A DNA stretch of 64,000 nucleotides from Deltaproteobacteria bacterium (GCA_012517315.1 JAAYVE010000038.1:21784-85783), one strand, 5' to 3'; positions 18,054 through 27,480 are shown, numbered from the stretch's first letter. The notes: generated by a model from the letters alone, not told the origin. A program made the numbers and translations.

Positions 18054-19076
18054 TCAGGGCATGTTCGGAGGACTGAACGTCTTCAGACCTCCCATCGTCC
18101 TGGGGACCACCAGATCGCCCCTTGCCACCATGGTGGAGACCATGGCGACAAATTCCAGGTCTTCGGGACGGAATAGTCCCCTGGTGTAACGCATCTCCGT
18201 GATGCCCACCGCCCCCGATTGCGCTCCCATCCATCGATGGCCGGGTTGGAAACTTCCCCGGGCGATGTCCGAAAGCGCTCCATGGACGGCAACATCCAGG
18301 CGTTTGAGGGTGCTGGTGAGAATCTTCCCCGGCAACTCCCCATCCTGGTCGAGGTCCTCGCCGATGAGATAAACCCCGTCGGAATTCTTCACCGCCTCCA
18401 TCACCCCCACACCCGTATTTCCCGCGGCACGGAAAATAACGTCCACGCCCTTACCCATGAGCGCCTGGGCGAGTGCCTTACCTTTCACGGGATCGTTGAA
18501 GGAACCTGCGGAGGCGACGATCACCTCGATCCCCTCCCCCCGCCTCACGGCGGCCGTGTCGACGCCCGCCCGGAACCCGCTCACATAGGCCTCCACGGGG
18601 GGGATGTCCATTCCGGTCACCACCCCGATTTTGCGGGAACGGGTGAACACCCCTGCCACCAAGCCCGCCAGAAAACCGCCCTCTTCGGACTTGAAGTCGA
18701 AACAGGCCACGTTTTCACCGGATATCTCCCCTTCCATGTGCACAAAGAAGATGTGGGGAAATCGGGGAGCGGTCCGCTGCACCGCATCGACGAACAGGTA
18801 TCCGAGGGTGACGATGACATCGGCGCGCTTGGCCGCAAGCGTCAGATTGGACACGTAATCGGCCTGTTCCCGGGATTGAAGGAACTGGGCTTCCAGTCCC
18901 AGCTCCTCCCTGGCCTTCTCAACGCCCCTCCAGCAGACATCGTTGAATCCCCGGTCACCCAATCCCGCCGCATCCGTGATCACCACCACCCTGAGGGGTT
19001 TTCCCAGGGCAACCGCGCCGGGAAACACAAGACAAACCACGAGGCCAAGGGCCGCGAGCCCCCCCGAAAGTCTCAC
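18054..19076 (-). CDS. BMP-family ABC importer substrate-binding lipoprotein-like protein
   Basis: 340 residues. The signal peptide (MRLSGGLAALGLVVCLVFPG) is followed by a PnrA/Med-type fold: RVVVITDAAGLGDRGFND at the N-terminus, ADVIVTLGYLFVDAV, FVHMEGEISGENVACFDFKS and VDVIFRAAGNTGVGVMEA. BMP proteins bind nucleosides (PnrA) or related ligands and deliver them to the permeases encoded next. A Cys is present in the signal region, but no clean lipobox follows it. The start codon overlaps the stop of the upstream OB-like gene by four bases, so translation of the two is coupled. Confidence 0.9.
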   Translation of the reverse strand: MRLSGGLAALGLVVCLVFPGAVALGKPLRVVVITDAAGLGDRGFNDVCWRGVEKAREELGLEAQFLQSREQADYVSNLTLAAKRADVIVTLGYLFVDAVQRTAPRFPHIFFVHMEGEISGENVACFDFKSEEGGFLAGLVAGVFTRSRKIGVVTGMDIPPVEAYVSGFRAGVDTAAVRRGEGIEVIVASAGSFNDPVKGKALAQALMGKGVDVIFRAAGNTGVGVMEAVKNSDGVYLIGEDLDQDGELPGKILTSTLKRLDVAVHGALSDIARGSFQPGHRWMGAQSGAVGITEMRYTRGLFRPEDLEFVAMVSTMVARGDLVVPRTMGGLKTFSPPNMP

Positions 19077-19567
19077 GGGGCACCTGTTTCCGCAGCGATT
19101 TCATCCGGGGTCATGTTCCAGAAGGGAGCTCCGTCCTTGGTTCTGCGCACCTTTAGTTCCACGTTCTCCCCCTTCTTCACCTTGGAGGCCATGAACGCGT
19201 CCTTGCCGTCAAACTGCGCCCACACCCCCTTCACCTTGACCTTATCCCCCTTCCTCAACCCAATGCCATCCAACTTCACGAAAGACTTGGGACCGAGCTG
19301 CACCTCAACTCTGTCTCCGTCCTGGTCCCTCACCACGAGCCCCACCCCGGGAGCCATTCCAGGCAGTGGAACCACTTCCATCACTTCTTCCACCACCCCT
19401 TTGAACTCATCGAATTCGCTGGCATCGTAGTAGCGGTTGTACTCGCTGCCCTTCTCCCAGCCGGCCAGCCCCCCCAACTCCCCGGCAACACCGGCTCCAG
19501 GCCCGACAAGAAACACACTCACCGCAGCCACCCAAAGGAAAATCCCGGTCGCGCGAAGAATCCCCAT
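19073..19567 (-). CDS. Small secreted OB-like protein of unknown function, first gene of the importer operon
   Basis: 164 residues from the ATG at 19567, chosen because AAGGAG lies six bases upstream; two earlier in-frame ATGs precede or overlap that site. A signal peptide (MGILRATGIFLWVAAVSVFL, cleavage near GVAG) is followed by a domain of alternating beta strands: EFKGVVEEVMEVVPLPGMAP, GVGLVVRDQDGDRVEVQLGP, LRKGDKVKVKGVWAQFDGKD. This resembles small periplasmic OB-fold proteins, but I cannot name a family. Its stop overlaps the binding-protein start by four bases, so its product is probably made in step with the importer and could assist ligand capture. Confidence 0.7.
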   Translation of the reverse strand: MGILRATGIFLWVAAVSVFLVGPGAGVAGELGGLAGWEKGSEYNRYYDASEFDEFKGVVEEVMEVVPLPGMAPGVGLVVRDQDGDRVEVQLGPKSFVKLDGIGLRKGDKVKVKGVWAQFDGKDAFMASKVKKGENVELKVRRTKDGAPFWNMTPDEIAAETGAP

Positions 19568-19751
19568 CTGCATCTCCTTTTTGTTCATCTGCAAAAGACC
19601 TTTGCCGTCTTCAGCAGTTTAAGATAGAAGCTAACCTGACAGTTGGCAAATATATTACATTTGCCGACCGAGGATGTCGATGGGATGGCCCGAACCTGCT
19701 TCCTTTTTCGGCTATCCTCCCCTCCATCAACTGCAAGGAGCTCGATTACCG

Positions 19752-20552
19752 ATGGATCGTTTTCAAATGGGCGAATCGGTCATGCTCACTTCCCAGAAAG
19801 GTAAAAAATGGCTGGTCCGGATTGATGACACACCCTTTTCCTGCCATCTGGGGGCGATTCACATGAAAGACGTCCTCGGCAGGGAGGAAGGGGAACACCT
19901 GGAAACCCACAAAGGGGCTAAGCTGTTCCTCTTCAGGCCGTCCCTGGAAGACTACATCTTCACCATGGTGAGAAAAACCCAGATCATCTACCCCAAGGAC
20001 CTCGGAGCCATCGTCTTCCATGGAGACATCCGCCACGACGACCTCATCATCGAATCGGGAATCGGGTCCGGAGCTCTCTCCATGGCCCTCCTGCGGGCCC
20101 TGGGGGAAAACGGCACCCTCATCTCCGTGGAAAAGCGTCCGGAATTCGCTCTCCAAGCCTCGGAAAACATCGCCAAGTTTTTCGGGCGGGCCCCCAGCAA
20201 CCACCAGGTGATCGTCGCCGATATCCAGGATTTCTCTCTGAATGCATTGGCGGACAGAGTCTTTTTGGACCTCCCCGAACCATGGCATGCCATCGGCCCG
20301 GTCGCCGGCCTCCTCAGGCAGGGAGGGCTCCTTCTGAGTCTCAGCCCCAACATCGGGCAGGTTCAGCTGGTTTACAGGGAACTCAAGGCCCATGGGTTTG
20401 CAGCCATGAACACCTTCGAACTCATGAAACGCGACTGGATGGTGGACGAAAGACGCGCCCGCCCCAAAGACCGCATGATCGCCCACACGGGATTCATCAC
20501 CGTCGCCAAGAAAACCCCATTCCCCATGGCATCCGGCGACCCGGAGGAATGA
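19752..20552 (+). CDS. trmI: tRNA (adenine-N1)-methyltransferase, TrmI type
   Basis: About 266 residues from the ATG at 19752 (AAGGAG 13 bases upstream); the frame extends to 19674 without a ribosome site. TrmI/Trm61 enzymes methylate N1 of A58 in the tRNA T loop. The N-terminal beta domain (MGESVMLTSQKGKKWLVRI) is followed by the Rossmann core: PKDLGAIVFHGDIRHDDLII, ESGIGSGALSMALLRALG (SAM loop), LISVEKRPEFALQASEN and ADRVFLDLPEPWHA (catalytic Asp/Pro region). It stands alone, divergent from the importer operon. Confidence 0.88.
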   Translation: MDRFQMGESVMLTSQKGKKWLVRIDDTPFSCHLGAIHMKDVLGREEGEHLETHKGAKLFLFRPSLEDYIFTMVRKTQIIYPKDLGAIVFHGDIRHDDLIIESGIGSGALSMALLRALGENGTLISVEKRPEFALQASENIAKFFGRAPSNHQVIVADIQDFSLNALADRVFLDLPEPWHAIGPVAGLLRQGGLLLSLSPNIGQVQLVYRELKAHGFAAMNTFELMKRDWMVDERRARPKDRMIAHTGFITVAKKTPFPMASGDPEE

Positions 20553-20829
20553 ACCGGAACCCTCGATCCTCGCGCACGGGCCGGCCAGGCGGCCGGCTCA
20601 ACCCGGGAGGATCATTCCCCCATTTTCCTCCCATGGATTGAAGGATGGGGGGAAGGCCACCTCCCACAACCTTTCCCCACCCCATTTCTTCCGATCACTG
20701 CGACCCCCGGATTTTTCGCGGCTTTTTCCCACCTTCATTGTTTGCTGGCGGTCAGCCGGGATCTGCATCAGGAGAAATCCATCTCTTCCGCACAAAAACG
20801 TTTCAGTGCTCCCGACGAACCCCTCACCC

Positions 20830-20843
20830 GTACAAATTTGTAC
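20830..20843. promoter_or_regulatory. Perfect 14-bp palindrome, candidate activator site
   Basis: GTACAAATTTGTAC is a perfect inverted repeat about 80 bp upstream of the sigma-54 -24 element, a suitable distance for an enhancer-binding protein. It does not match the NtrC consensus (TGCAC-N5-TGTGCA-like) well, so the binder is unknown. Confidence 0.45.
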
Positions 20844-20890
20844 ACAATAAAAGTACCATTAATACCAAATAAGTTCACAAAAAGTTTTAA

Positions 20891-21331
<441 letters not shown>

Positions 21332-21400
21332 ATCGCGGTATCATCACGAATTCATCGCATGTTGTCATCCATGTCGCCATCATGACTCGGAGGAATCGTC

Positions 21401-22774
21401 ATGAAAAGAACTGCTTTCTTTTTGATTTGTTTTCTTATCGCAGCGGCCGCAGCGTCTGCCTTCGCCGCAGAGGCCGAAACGCCCATGCAAATCGCCCAGA
21501 CCGCATCCCCGGAGACACCGGCACCGGCGTCTGAGGCTGCGCCGGCAACAAAAGTGGATACGGGGGACACCGCGTGGATCCTCGTTTCGACCGCTCTGGT
21601 CATGCTCATGACCCCCGGCCTGGCACTTTTCTACGGTGGAATGGTGCGGCGCAAGAACGTTTTGGGGACCCTCATGCACAGTTTTGTAGCCCTCGCCGTC
21701 ATCACGGTCCAGTGGGTGCTCTTCGGCTACAGCCTCGCTTTCGGCCCGGATGTCGGTGGTTTCATCGGAAGCCTCTCATGGATCGGCCTCAAGGGTATCG
21801 GGTTTGCCCCCAACGGCGACTATGCACCGACCATCCCTCATCAACTCTTCATGATGTTCCAGATGACCTTTGCCATCATCACACCGGCCCTCATTTCCGG
21901 GACTATCGCCGAACGCATCAAGTTCAGCACGTACGTGGTGTTCATCTTCCTTTGGGCCACACTGGTCTATGATCCCATCGCCCATTGGGTCTGGGGGGTT
22001 GGGGGATGGATCAAGGGACTGGGTGCCCTCGACTTTGCAGGAGGATTGGTGGTCCACATCAGTTCAGGCGTTTCCGCCCTTGTGTGCGCCCTCGTGGTGG
22101 GGAAAAGGAAGGGTTACGGAGCCGACCTCATGGCACCCCACAACCTGACGCTCACCGTCATCGGAGCCGGCATCCTCTGGTTCGGCTGGTTTGGCTTTAA
22201 CGGTGGCAGCGCCCTGGCTTCCGGCGACCTGGCCACGTCGGCCTTCGTGGCCACCCATGTGGCGGCAGGGGCGGCGGCCTTCTCCTGGATGATCGTGGAA
22301 TGGGCCCACCGTGGGAAACCCACGGCCCTGGGCGCGGTCTCGGGAGCGGTGGCCGGCCTTGTGGCCATCACCCCCGCATCCGGGTTCGTCGGTCCTCTTT
22401 CTTCCCTCATCATCGGTCTCATCGGTGGTGCCGTCTGTTACGCGGCAGTGAGCCTGAAGCCCAAATTCGGCTATGACGATTCGCTGGATGTGGTGGGTGT
22501 CCACGCAGTGGGTGGAACCGCAGGGGCCATTCTCACGGGTTTCTTTGCGTCCACCGCCGTGAACGCAGCGGGGGGAAATGGACTCTTTTTCGGCAATCCC
22601 GGGCAGGTGGGCATTCAGGCACTCTCCGTGCTGGCCGCTTGGGCATATTCCTTCGTGGTCACCTGGATCATTCTCAAGGTGCTTGACGCAACCCTGGGAC
22701 TGCGTGTGAGCGAGGAAGAGGAATCGGACGGTCTCGATCTGAGCCAGCACGGGGAAGTGGGCTACACCTTCTGA
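21401..22774 (+). CDS. amtB: Ammonium transporter AmtB
   Basis: 457 residues. A cleavable signal peptide (MKRTAFFLICFLIAAAAASA) and an Ala/Pro-rich linker precede 11 transmembrane segments starting with TAWILVSTALVMLMTPGLAL. Conserved pieces include ALFYGGMVRRKNVL, DFAGGLVVHISSGVSAL (first pore His) and LDVVGVHAVGGTAGAILTG (second pore His). The start follows GGAGGA. It conducts ammonium/ammonia and is gated by the GlnK encoded just upstream. Confidence 0.95.
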   Translation: MKRTAFFLICFLIAAAAASAFAAEAETPMQIAQTASPETPAPASEAAPATKVDTGDTAWILVSTALVMLMTPGLALFYGGMVRRKNVLGTLMHSFVALAVITVQWVLFGYSLAFGPDVGGFIGSLSWIGLKGIGFAPNGDYAPTIPHQLFMMFQMTFAIITPALISGTIAERIKFSTYVVFIFLWATLVYDPIAHWVWGVGGWIKGLGALDFAGGLVVHISSGVSALVCALVVGKRKGYGADLMAPHNLTLTVIGAGILWFGWFGFNGGSALASGDLATSAFVATHVAAGAAAFSWMIVEWAHRGKPTALGAVSGAVAGLVAITPASGFVGPLSSLIIGLIGGAVCYAAVSLKPKFGYDDSLDVVGVHAVGGTAGAILTGFFASTAVNAAGGNGLFFGNPGQVGIQALSVLAAWAYSFVVTWIILKVLDATLGLRVSEEEESDGLDLSQHGEVGYTF

Positions 22775-22823
22775 CACTCTGCCGGCCCTCTTATTGATCT
22801 CTGAAACAGGACCATTGAGCCAC

Positions 22824-22858
22824 GCCGCTCTCTCTCCCCTGCGCGGGGAAAGAGCGGC
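22824..22858. terminator. Hairpin between convergent amtB and aroB
   Basis: GCCGCTCT pairs with AGAGCGGC, with an inner CCCC/GGGG extension around a short loop. It lies midway between two converging genes and has no T run on either side, so it is probably a bidirectional, partly factor-dependent terminator or an mRNA 3'-end stabiliser. Confidence 0.6.
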
Positions 22859-22914
22859 CTGGCTCCTTCATCGACTCCCGTCCGCTCGTCTCCGTGACCC
22901 CCTCAATGCCCCCC

Positions 22915-24006
22915 TCAAGATTGCATTTCCCCCAAGACGGCCTCAATGGCCCCGGAGTCGACGGCATCGTGATCCAGCACTTCACCGATGCGCACGGGAA
23001 GAATGAAGTGGAGCCTGCCGCCGATGCGCTTCTTGTCTATTTCCAGGGCGGAGAGGAGATCCCGCACGGGGAAGGCGGGGGAAACCTTTACGGGGAGGTC
23101 CCAGGCCGCGCAGAGCCGGATCAGCCGATCCAGGTCTTCTGGAGGCAAATAACCCATGCGGACGGACAGGCGGGCAGCGGCCACCATGCCCGCGGCCACC
23201 GCATCCCCGTGGCGCATTTGGTAACCGCTCACCCGCTCCAGGGCGTGTCCGACGGTATGGCCGAGGTTGAGGACCCTCCTGCGGCCGCTTTCCCTCTCGT
23301 CCGCCTCCACCACCTTCTTCTTGAGGCTGCTGCAAGCGGAGACTATGCGTTGAAGCGCATCCCTTTCACACCTGCCGACTGCTGCCTGGTGTGTTTCCAG
23401 GTATTCCCACAACGCCGCATCCCCGATCATGGCCGTCTTGATGACTTCAGCCATCCCCTGTCTGAACTCCTCTCGGGGCAAAGTCCCCAGGACCTCGAGA
23501 TCCATCCAGATAATGCGCGGCTGGTGGAACGCCCCCACGAGGTTCTTGCCCTCCGGAAGGTCAACGCCCGTTTTTCCGCCGATGCTGCTGTCTACTTGGG
23601 CCAGTAAGGTGGTGGGAACCTGGTAGTGGGGAATGCCGCGCATGTAAACGGAGGCGACAAAACCCGCCACATCTCCCGTCACTCCTCCTCCCACGGCCAC
23701 AAGGGCGCTTCCCCGGTCTGCCCCGGCACCGGCGAGCCTCCGGCACATATCTTCCACGGTCCTCAGAGTTTTTCGCGACTCGGCGGCCTCGAAGAGAAAC
23801 ACGTTCCCGTCTGCGGGATTCGGCCATCCCCAATCCAGGAGAGCGCGGCCCCAGTGTAGCCACACCGTCTTGTCCACGACCCAGAAAACGCGGCCTTCCC
23901 GCCAGTCTTCAGCCACCATTCCGGGTATCTGGGGGAGCAGTCCCGAACCGATGTGCACGTGGGAAAGCCTGGAAGAAACCGCGGGAACCTCGATGGCGAG
24001 CTTCAT
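22915..24006 (-). CDS. aroB: 3-dehydroquinate synthase
   Basis: 363 residues, usual length. AroB converts DAHP to 3-dehydroquinate, step two of the shikimate pathway, using NAD and a divalent metal. Visible pieces: LVAVGGGVTGDVAGFVASVY (NAD-binding), QVDSSIGGKTGVDLPEGKN and the metal ligands in RRVLNLGHTVGHALERVSGY. The ATG overlaps the stop of a Cys-rich FeoB-associated gene by four bases, so aroB is translationally tied to the iron-uptake operon rather than to other aromatic-pathway genes, which is unusual. Confidence 0.95.
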   Translation of the reverse strand: MKLAIEVPAVSSRLSHVHIGSGLLPQIPGMVAEDWREGRVFWVVDKTVWLHWGRALLDWGWPNPADGNVFLFEAAESRKTLRTVEDMCRRLAGAGADRGSALVAVGGGVTGDVAGFVASVYMRGIPHYQVPTTLLAQVDSSIGGKTGVDLPEGKNLVGAFHQPRIIWMDLEVLGTLPREEFRQGMAEVIKTAMIGDAALWEYLETHQAAVGRCERDALQRIVSACSSLKKKVVEADERESGRRRVLNLGHTVGHALERVSGYQMRHGDAVAAGMVAAARLSVRMGYLPPEDLDRLIRLCAAWDLPVKVSPAFPVRDLLSALEIDKKRIGGRLHFILPVRIGEVLDHDAVDSGAIEAVLGEMQS

Positions 24007-24260
24007 GGGCGGTTCCTTTCACAGGGAACGGGGGAACACCCCTCCTCATTTCCCTGCGAGGCCTTGCAGCCGCCGGGGGATCCCTCAAGAGCCCCGGGGA
24101 TTTGATGGTCTTCTCCGGGAACCTCTCCCCGCAAACGGCCACACCCGGCACAGTCGCAACCCTCACAGGCCGATCCGGATCGGAGTGTCCTCCCATAATG
24201 CCTCGCAAGAAAAACGACCGCGAACACGAGAAGAACCGCCACGATGGACATCTGAATCAC
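24003..24260 (-). CDS. FeoB-associated Cys-rich membrane peptide
   Basis: 85 residues: one N-terminal transmembrane helix (MIQMSIVAVLLVFAVVFLAR) followed by a Cys cluster CEGCDCAGCGRL and further Cys downstream. Small one-helix Cys-rich proteins next to feoB (FeoC-position, FeoB-associated Cys-rich family) are known in anaerobes; they are thought to aid ferrous iron transfer or electron handling, without proof. It begins 16 bp after the feoB stop and overlaps aroB by four bases. Confidence 0.75.
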   Translation of the reverse strand: MIQMSIVAVLLVFAVVFLARHYGRTLRSGSACEGCDCAGCGRLRGEVPGEDHQIPGALEGSPGGCKASQGNEEGCSPVPCERNRP

Positions 24261-24276
24261 GGAACGCTCCTCATCT

Positions 24277-26514
24277 CTAGACTCCCAGCCTCAAACGCAG
24301 ACCACCCTGATAAATCAGCAGGGAGGCCAAAAGAGCCACCAAGGTGTTGAACACCACGGAAAAGAGTCCCCATTTCCAGGCCCCCGATTCTTTGATGATG
24401 CAGGTGACAGTGGCAAAGCAGGGAGCATACAGCATGATGAAGACGATGAGCGTAAAAGCCTTGAGAGGGTTCCAACCCGAATCCCCCGAAAGGCGCCTGC
24501 TCAGGGAGACGCTTTCCTCGTCACCTGTCTCACCCATGCTGTAGGCGGTTCCCAGGGTGGAGATGATGATCTCCTTGGCGGCAAAACCGGAAAGAAGGGC
24601 GACGTTGGTTCGCCAGTCAAAACCAACCCAGTGGGTCACCGCTTCGAGAGTCGTTCCCAATCTGCCTGCATAGGATCTCTTGAGGGCGGCCTGAGCCTCC
24701 CTGCGATCCACTTCTTTGAGTTCTTCGACGGCTTCGGAGAACTCCGCGGGGATCTCTGTCTCCCCTTCCCCGATGGTGCGCAACAACTCCCGGTCCCCGG
24801 GCTCAACCTGAGACAGAACCGCAGCCCGCTCCTCCTCGAAGCGGCCCCTTTCCCTTTCGTCCAGGCCTGGAAAAGCCATGAGCGCCCAGAACAGCATGGA
24901 AAAAGCCAGGATGATCGTTCCCGCCTTCTGAATGTACTGCCATGTGCGTTCCCAGGTGTGGATGAGAAGCCCTTTGAACGTAGGCAGCCGGTACGGGGGC
25001 AGTTCCAGCAGAAAAGGGGTGCTCGGCCCCCTGAGGAGAGTGGAACGGATAAACTTGGCCACCACCAGGGCGGAAGCCCACGAAAGGAGGGTGACGCAAA
25101 ACATCATGAGGGCATGGTTTGCGGGGAAGAAGGCGGCGATGAGCATGGCAAACACGGGAAACTTCGCCCCGCAATTCATGAATGGAGCAGTGAGAAGCGT
25201 CGCCAGCCTCTCCCTGGAACTGCGAAGGGTTCGAGTCGCCATGACTCCCGGCACGGCACAACCCCCGGCAATGCCTCCCGAAACGATGTAGGCCATGACG
25301 GAATTGCCGTGCAGCCCGAAAGTCCGGAAAACCCGGTCGAGCATGTAGGCCACTCGAGCGAGATAGCCCGTGTCCTCGAGGAACGCAATGGCAAGAAACA
25401 TGAACATGATGAGGGGGACGAACCCCACCACACTTCCCACTCCGTCGATGATCCCGGAGATGACGAGAGACTTGAGAGGCCCCCGCGGCAGGACCGTCTC
25501 CGCAAACCCGCTCAGAGAGGCAAACCCCTTCTCGATCCACTCGATAGGCAACCGGCTGTAGTTGAAGGTGAACTGGTAGACGGCGTAGAGAATAATGAAC
25601 ATGAGTACCGGCCCAAAAAAGCGGTTTGTGAGAACACGGTCCAGTTGATCCGAGAGATAGAGGCGATCGGCCTTCTTGTTCTGCTTCAAGACCCCGCCTT
25701 TCAGCAGGGCTGCGATGAAGCCGTACCGATGGTCCGCGATGATCGCTTCGGGATATGTGTCCAGGGTCTTTCGGAGATGAACCGTTACCTGATCCGACAG
25801 ACGCTCCAAGCGGCTGGAAATGGCCCAGTCCGCCTCCCGACCCTTCGTGAGGACTTGTTCGTCCCCTTCAAGGTATTTGAGAGCGGTCCACCGGGCAGGA
25901 AAGGCCTCCGTCAGGAACTGGGCCTTTCTGATGAGCGCTTCCATTTGGTCCAGGACCGGGTCGATGTCCGGCCCATAGGAAATGTGGAGCGGTTCCCACG
26001 GCCGGTCTTCCTCTGCGACGGAAAGGACCGTCTCCAGAAGCTCCTCCTTTCCCTTTCCCACCCTTGCCACCGTGGGTACCACCGGCACTCGAAGACGCCT
26101 GGAAAGCTCCGCCGCATCGATTTCGATCCCGCGGTTCATGGCGGCGTCGATCATGTTGAGAGCGAGGGTCACCGGAAGACCCAGTTCCAGGAGCTGCACC
26201 GTGAGGTAAAGGTTCCGTTCCAGGTTGGAGGCGTCCACGATGTTGATGACCGCCCGCGGGCGATCCTGCACGAGGAAGTCCCTCGCCACCAGTTCTTCCA
26301 GGGAATAAGCCGTCAGGGAATAGGTCCCCGGTAAATCAACGAGGCGGATCTGACAGCCGTTGAGGCTGTAAAAACCCTCCTTCTTCTCCACCGTAATCCC
26401 GGGGTAGTTGCCCACATGCTGGCGGGCCCCCGTGATGGCGTTGAAAAGCGTGGTTTTACCGCAGTTGGGATTTCCTGCCAGAGCAATGAGCACTTCGGAC
26501 GACACGCCTTTCAT
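24277..26514 (-). CDS. feoB: Ferrous iron transport protein B
   Basis: 745 residues. The N-terminal cytosolic G domain has G1 ALAGNPNCGKTTLFNAITG, G3 VDLPGTYSLTAYS and the G4-like LALNMIDAA. A helical spacer follows, then a membrane part with two gate motifs (GCAVPGVMATRTL and NCGAKFPVFAMLIAA) and about ten helices. It imports Fe2+ across the inner membrane. Its ATG overlaps the feoA stop by four bases, giving the classical feoAB arrangement. Confidence 0.95.
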   Translation of the reverse strand: MKGVSSEVLIALAGNPNCGKTTLFNAITGARQHVGNYPGITVEKKEGFYSLNGCQIRLVDLPGTYSLTAYSLEELVARDFLVQDRPRAVINIVDASNLERNLYLTVQLLELGLPVTLALNMIDAAMNRGIEIDAAELSRRLRVPVVPTVARVGKGKEELLETVLSVAEEDRPWEPLHISYGPDIDPVLDQMEALIRKAQFLTEAFPARWTALKYLEGDEQVLTKGREADWAISSRLERLSDQVTVHLRKTLDTYPEAIIADHRYGFIAALLKGGVLKQNKKADRLYLSDQLDRVLTNRFFGPVLMFIILYAVYQFTFNYSRLPIEWIEKGFASLSGFAETVLPRGPLKSLVISGIIDGVGSVVGFVPLIMFMFLAIAFLEDTGYLARVAYMLDRVFRTFGLHGNSVMAYIVSGGIAGGCAVPGVMATRTLRSSRERLATLLTAPFMNCGAKFPVFAMLIAAFFPANHALMMFCVTLLSWASALVVAKFIRSTLLRGPSTPFLLELPPYRLPTFKGLLIHTWERTWQYIQKAGTIILAFSMLFWALMAFPGLDERERGRFEEERAAVLSQVEPGDRELLRTIGEGETEIPAEFSEAVEELKEVDRREAQAALKRSYAGRLGTTLEAVTHWVGFDWRTNVALLSGFAAKEIIISTLGTAYSMGETGDEESVSLSRRLSGDSGWNPLKAFTLIVFIMLYAPCFATVTCIIKESGAWKWGLFSVVFNTLVALLASLLIYQGGLRLRLGV

Positions 26515-26759
26515 GCTTCACCTTCCACATCCACGTGAATGTAATCTGCCTCATTGTTTCTGAGAGTCAACGTGAAATTGCGGACCCGAATGGCCACCGG
26601 ATCCTTGAGGGGAGCTCTCCCCTGCACCTGGATGGGCGTACCGGGCACCAGCCCCATGTCCCGAATGCGGCGGCCCAACTCACCCTCCGCCTTCACCTTG
26701 GCAATGACGCCCCCCTGACCCGCTGCCATCCTCCTGAGCAGTATGGTTGCCATGTCCAT
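26511..26759 (-). CDS. feoA: Ferrous iron transport protein A (feoB-coupled copy)
   Basis: 82 residues, SH3-like FeoA fold: RIRDMGLVPGTPIQVQGRAP followed by DPVAIRVRNFTLTLRNNEAD. FeoA binds FeoB and supports Fe2+ uptake. It overlaps feoB by four bases and is preceded by a palindromic operator-like site (26819-26832), so the feoA-feoB-Cys peptide-aroB unit probably starts here. Confidence 0.9.
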   Translation of the reverse strand: MDMATILLRRMAAGQGGVIAKVKAEGELGRRIRDMGLVPGTPIQVQGRAPLKDPVAIRVRNFTLTLRNNEADYIHVDVEGEA

Positions 26760-26818
26760 TTCCCCCGCCTATCCTGACAGTTTCTACTGGTCTGGTCAGC
26801 CGTCCGAACACCTATAAA

Positions 26819-26832
26819 TTAGCCTAGGCTAA
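26819..26832. promoter_or_regulatory. Perfect 14-bp palindrome upstream of feoAB, DtxR/IdeR-like box
   Basis: TTAGCCTAGGCTAA is a perfect inverted repeat 60 bp upstream of the feoA start, between the feoA terminator of the second copy and the feoAB operon. The half site TTAG-CC/GGCTAA recalls the core of DtxR/IdeR/MntR boxes (TTAGGTTAGSCTAACCTAA) more than a Fur box. Iron-dependent repression of feoAB is the natural inference. Confidence 0.6.
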
Positions 26833-26847
26833 CTTTTGTGGCATAAA

Positions 26848-26871
26848 AAAAGCGGTTGAACAACCGCTTTT
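26848..26871 (-). terminator. Rho-independent terminator of the upstream feoA copy
   Basis: An 11-bp perfect stem (AAAAGCGGTTG / CAACCGCTTTT) with a two-base loop. On the minus strand it is followed by seven T, the polarity expected for a terminator of the leftward feoA gene ending at 26893. It separates that gene from the feoAB operon. Confidence 0.85.
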
Positions 26872-26892
26872 ACAAAAAAACAAACACCTGGT

Positions 26893-27183
26893 TCAAGCCG
26901 CCGTCACCAAAATCTTTTCGGAGACCCCAGCCCCGAGGCTCAAGGTACTCCCCCGGAGCTTGATCAGGCATGGAGAACCACACGATGCACAAAGCAACTC
27001 CATCTCCACCCCGGGATAAATCCCCAGTGCGGCCATGCGGGCGCACAGCTGACGCCCGCCGTCGATCCCCTCCACCCGGATTCGACAGCCTTGAGGAGCT
27101 CTGCTGAGCGGGAGAACACCACAGTTAGGACGATTCAATCCTCTCCAACAGCGTCCGCCTCTCTTTCCGAAGCATCCGAACAT
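26893..27183 (-). CDS. feoA: Second FeoA-domain protein
   Basis: 96 residues from the ATG at 27183; the frame opens 51 bp further up without support. After a short Cys/Gly/Arg-rich start (MFGCFGKRGGRCWRGL) comes a FeoA fold: LSRAPQGCRIRVEGIDGGRQ, RMAALGIYPGVEMELLCA and SPCLIKLRGSTLSLGAGV. Cys residues inside the SH3 part (LLCASCGSPC) are not typical of plain FeoA and could bind metal. It has its own terminator, so it is a separate transcription unit upstream of feoAB. Such additional FeoA copies occur in many anaerobes. Confidence 0.82.
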   Translation of the reverse strand: MFGCFGKRGGRCWRGLNRPNCGVLPLSRAPQGCRIRVEGIDGGRQLCARMAALGIYPGVEMELLCASCGSPCLIKLRGSTLSLGAGVSEKILVTAA

Positions 27184-27480
27184 GCAATGAGCCTCCCTTG
27201 CGTGACGATTTCTGCAATTAGGTACAACAAACAATTTAAGGAGTCAACACCCATTTGCTCTGCTCTAAATTTAATATCGGCGAGGCAGCTGTGCATGAAA
27301 AACAGAGCGGTTGTCACTCCCCGCGCCACCGTGTTTCCTCTTTCCTCAACTCTGTTCATCGATTAAGGAAAAAAGCGAGACCCCACAAGGGAAACACGTG
27401 AAGGAGAGGGATCGAGGCGTGGGACGAGATTCGGCCGGCGCTTATGGACTGTTTGGAAAGAGAGAGGGCGATCAACCGCC

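Noticed and set aside
24631..26334. A 567-codon plus-strand open frame
   Set aside because: Antisense to feoB, whose motifs are unambiguous.
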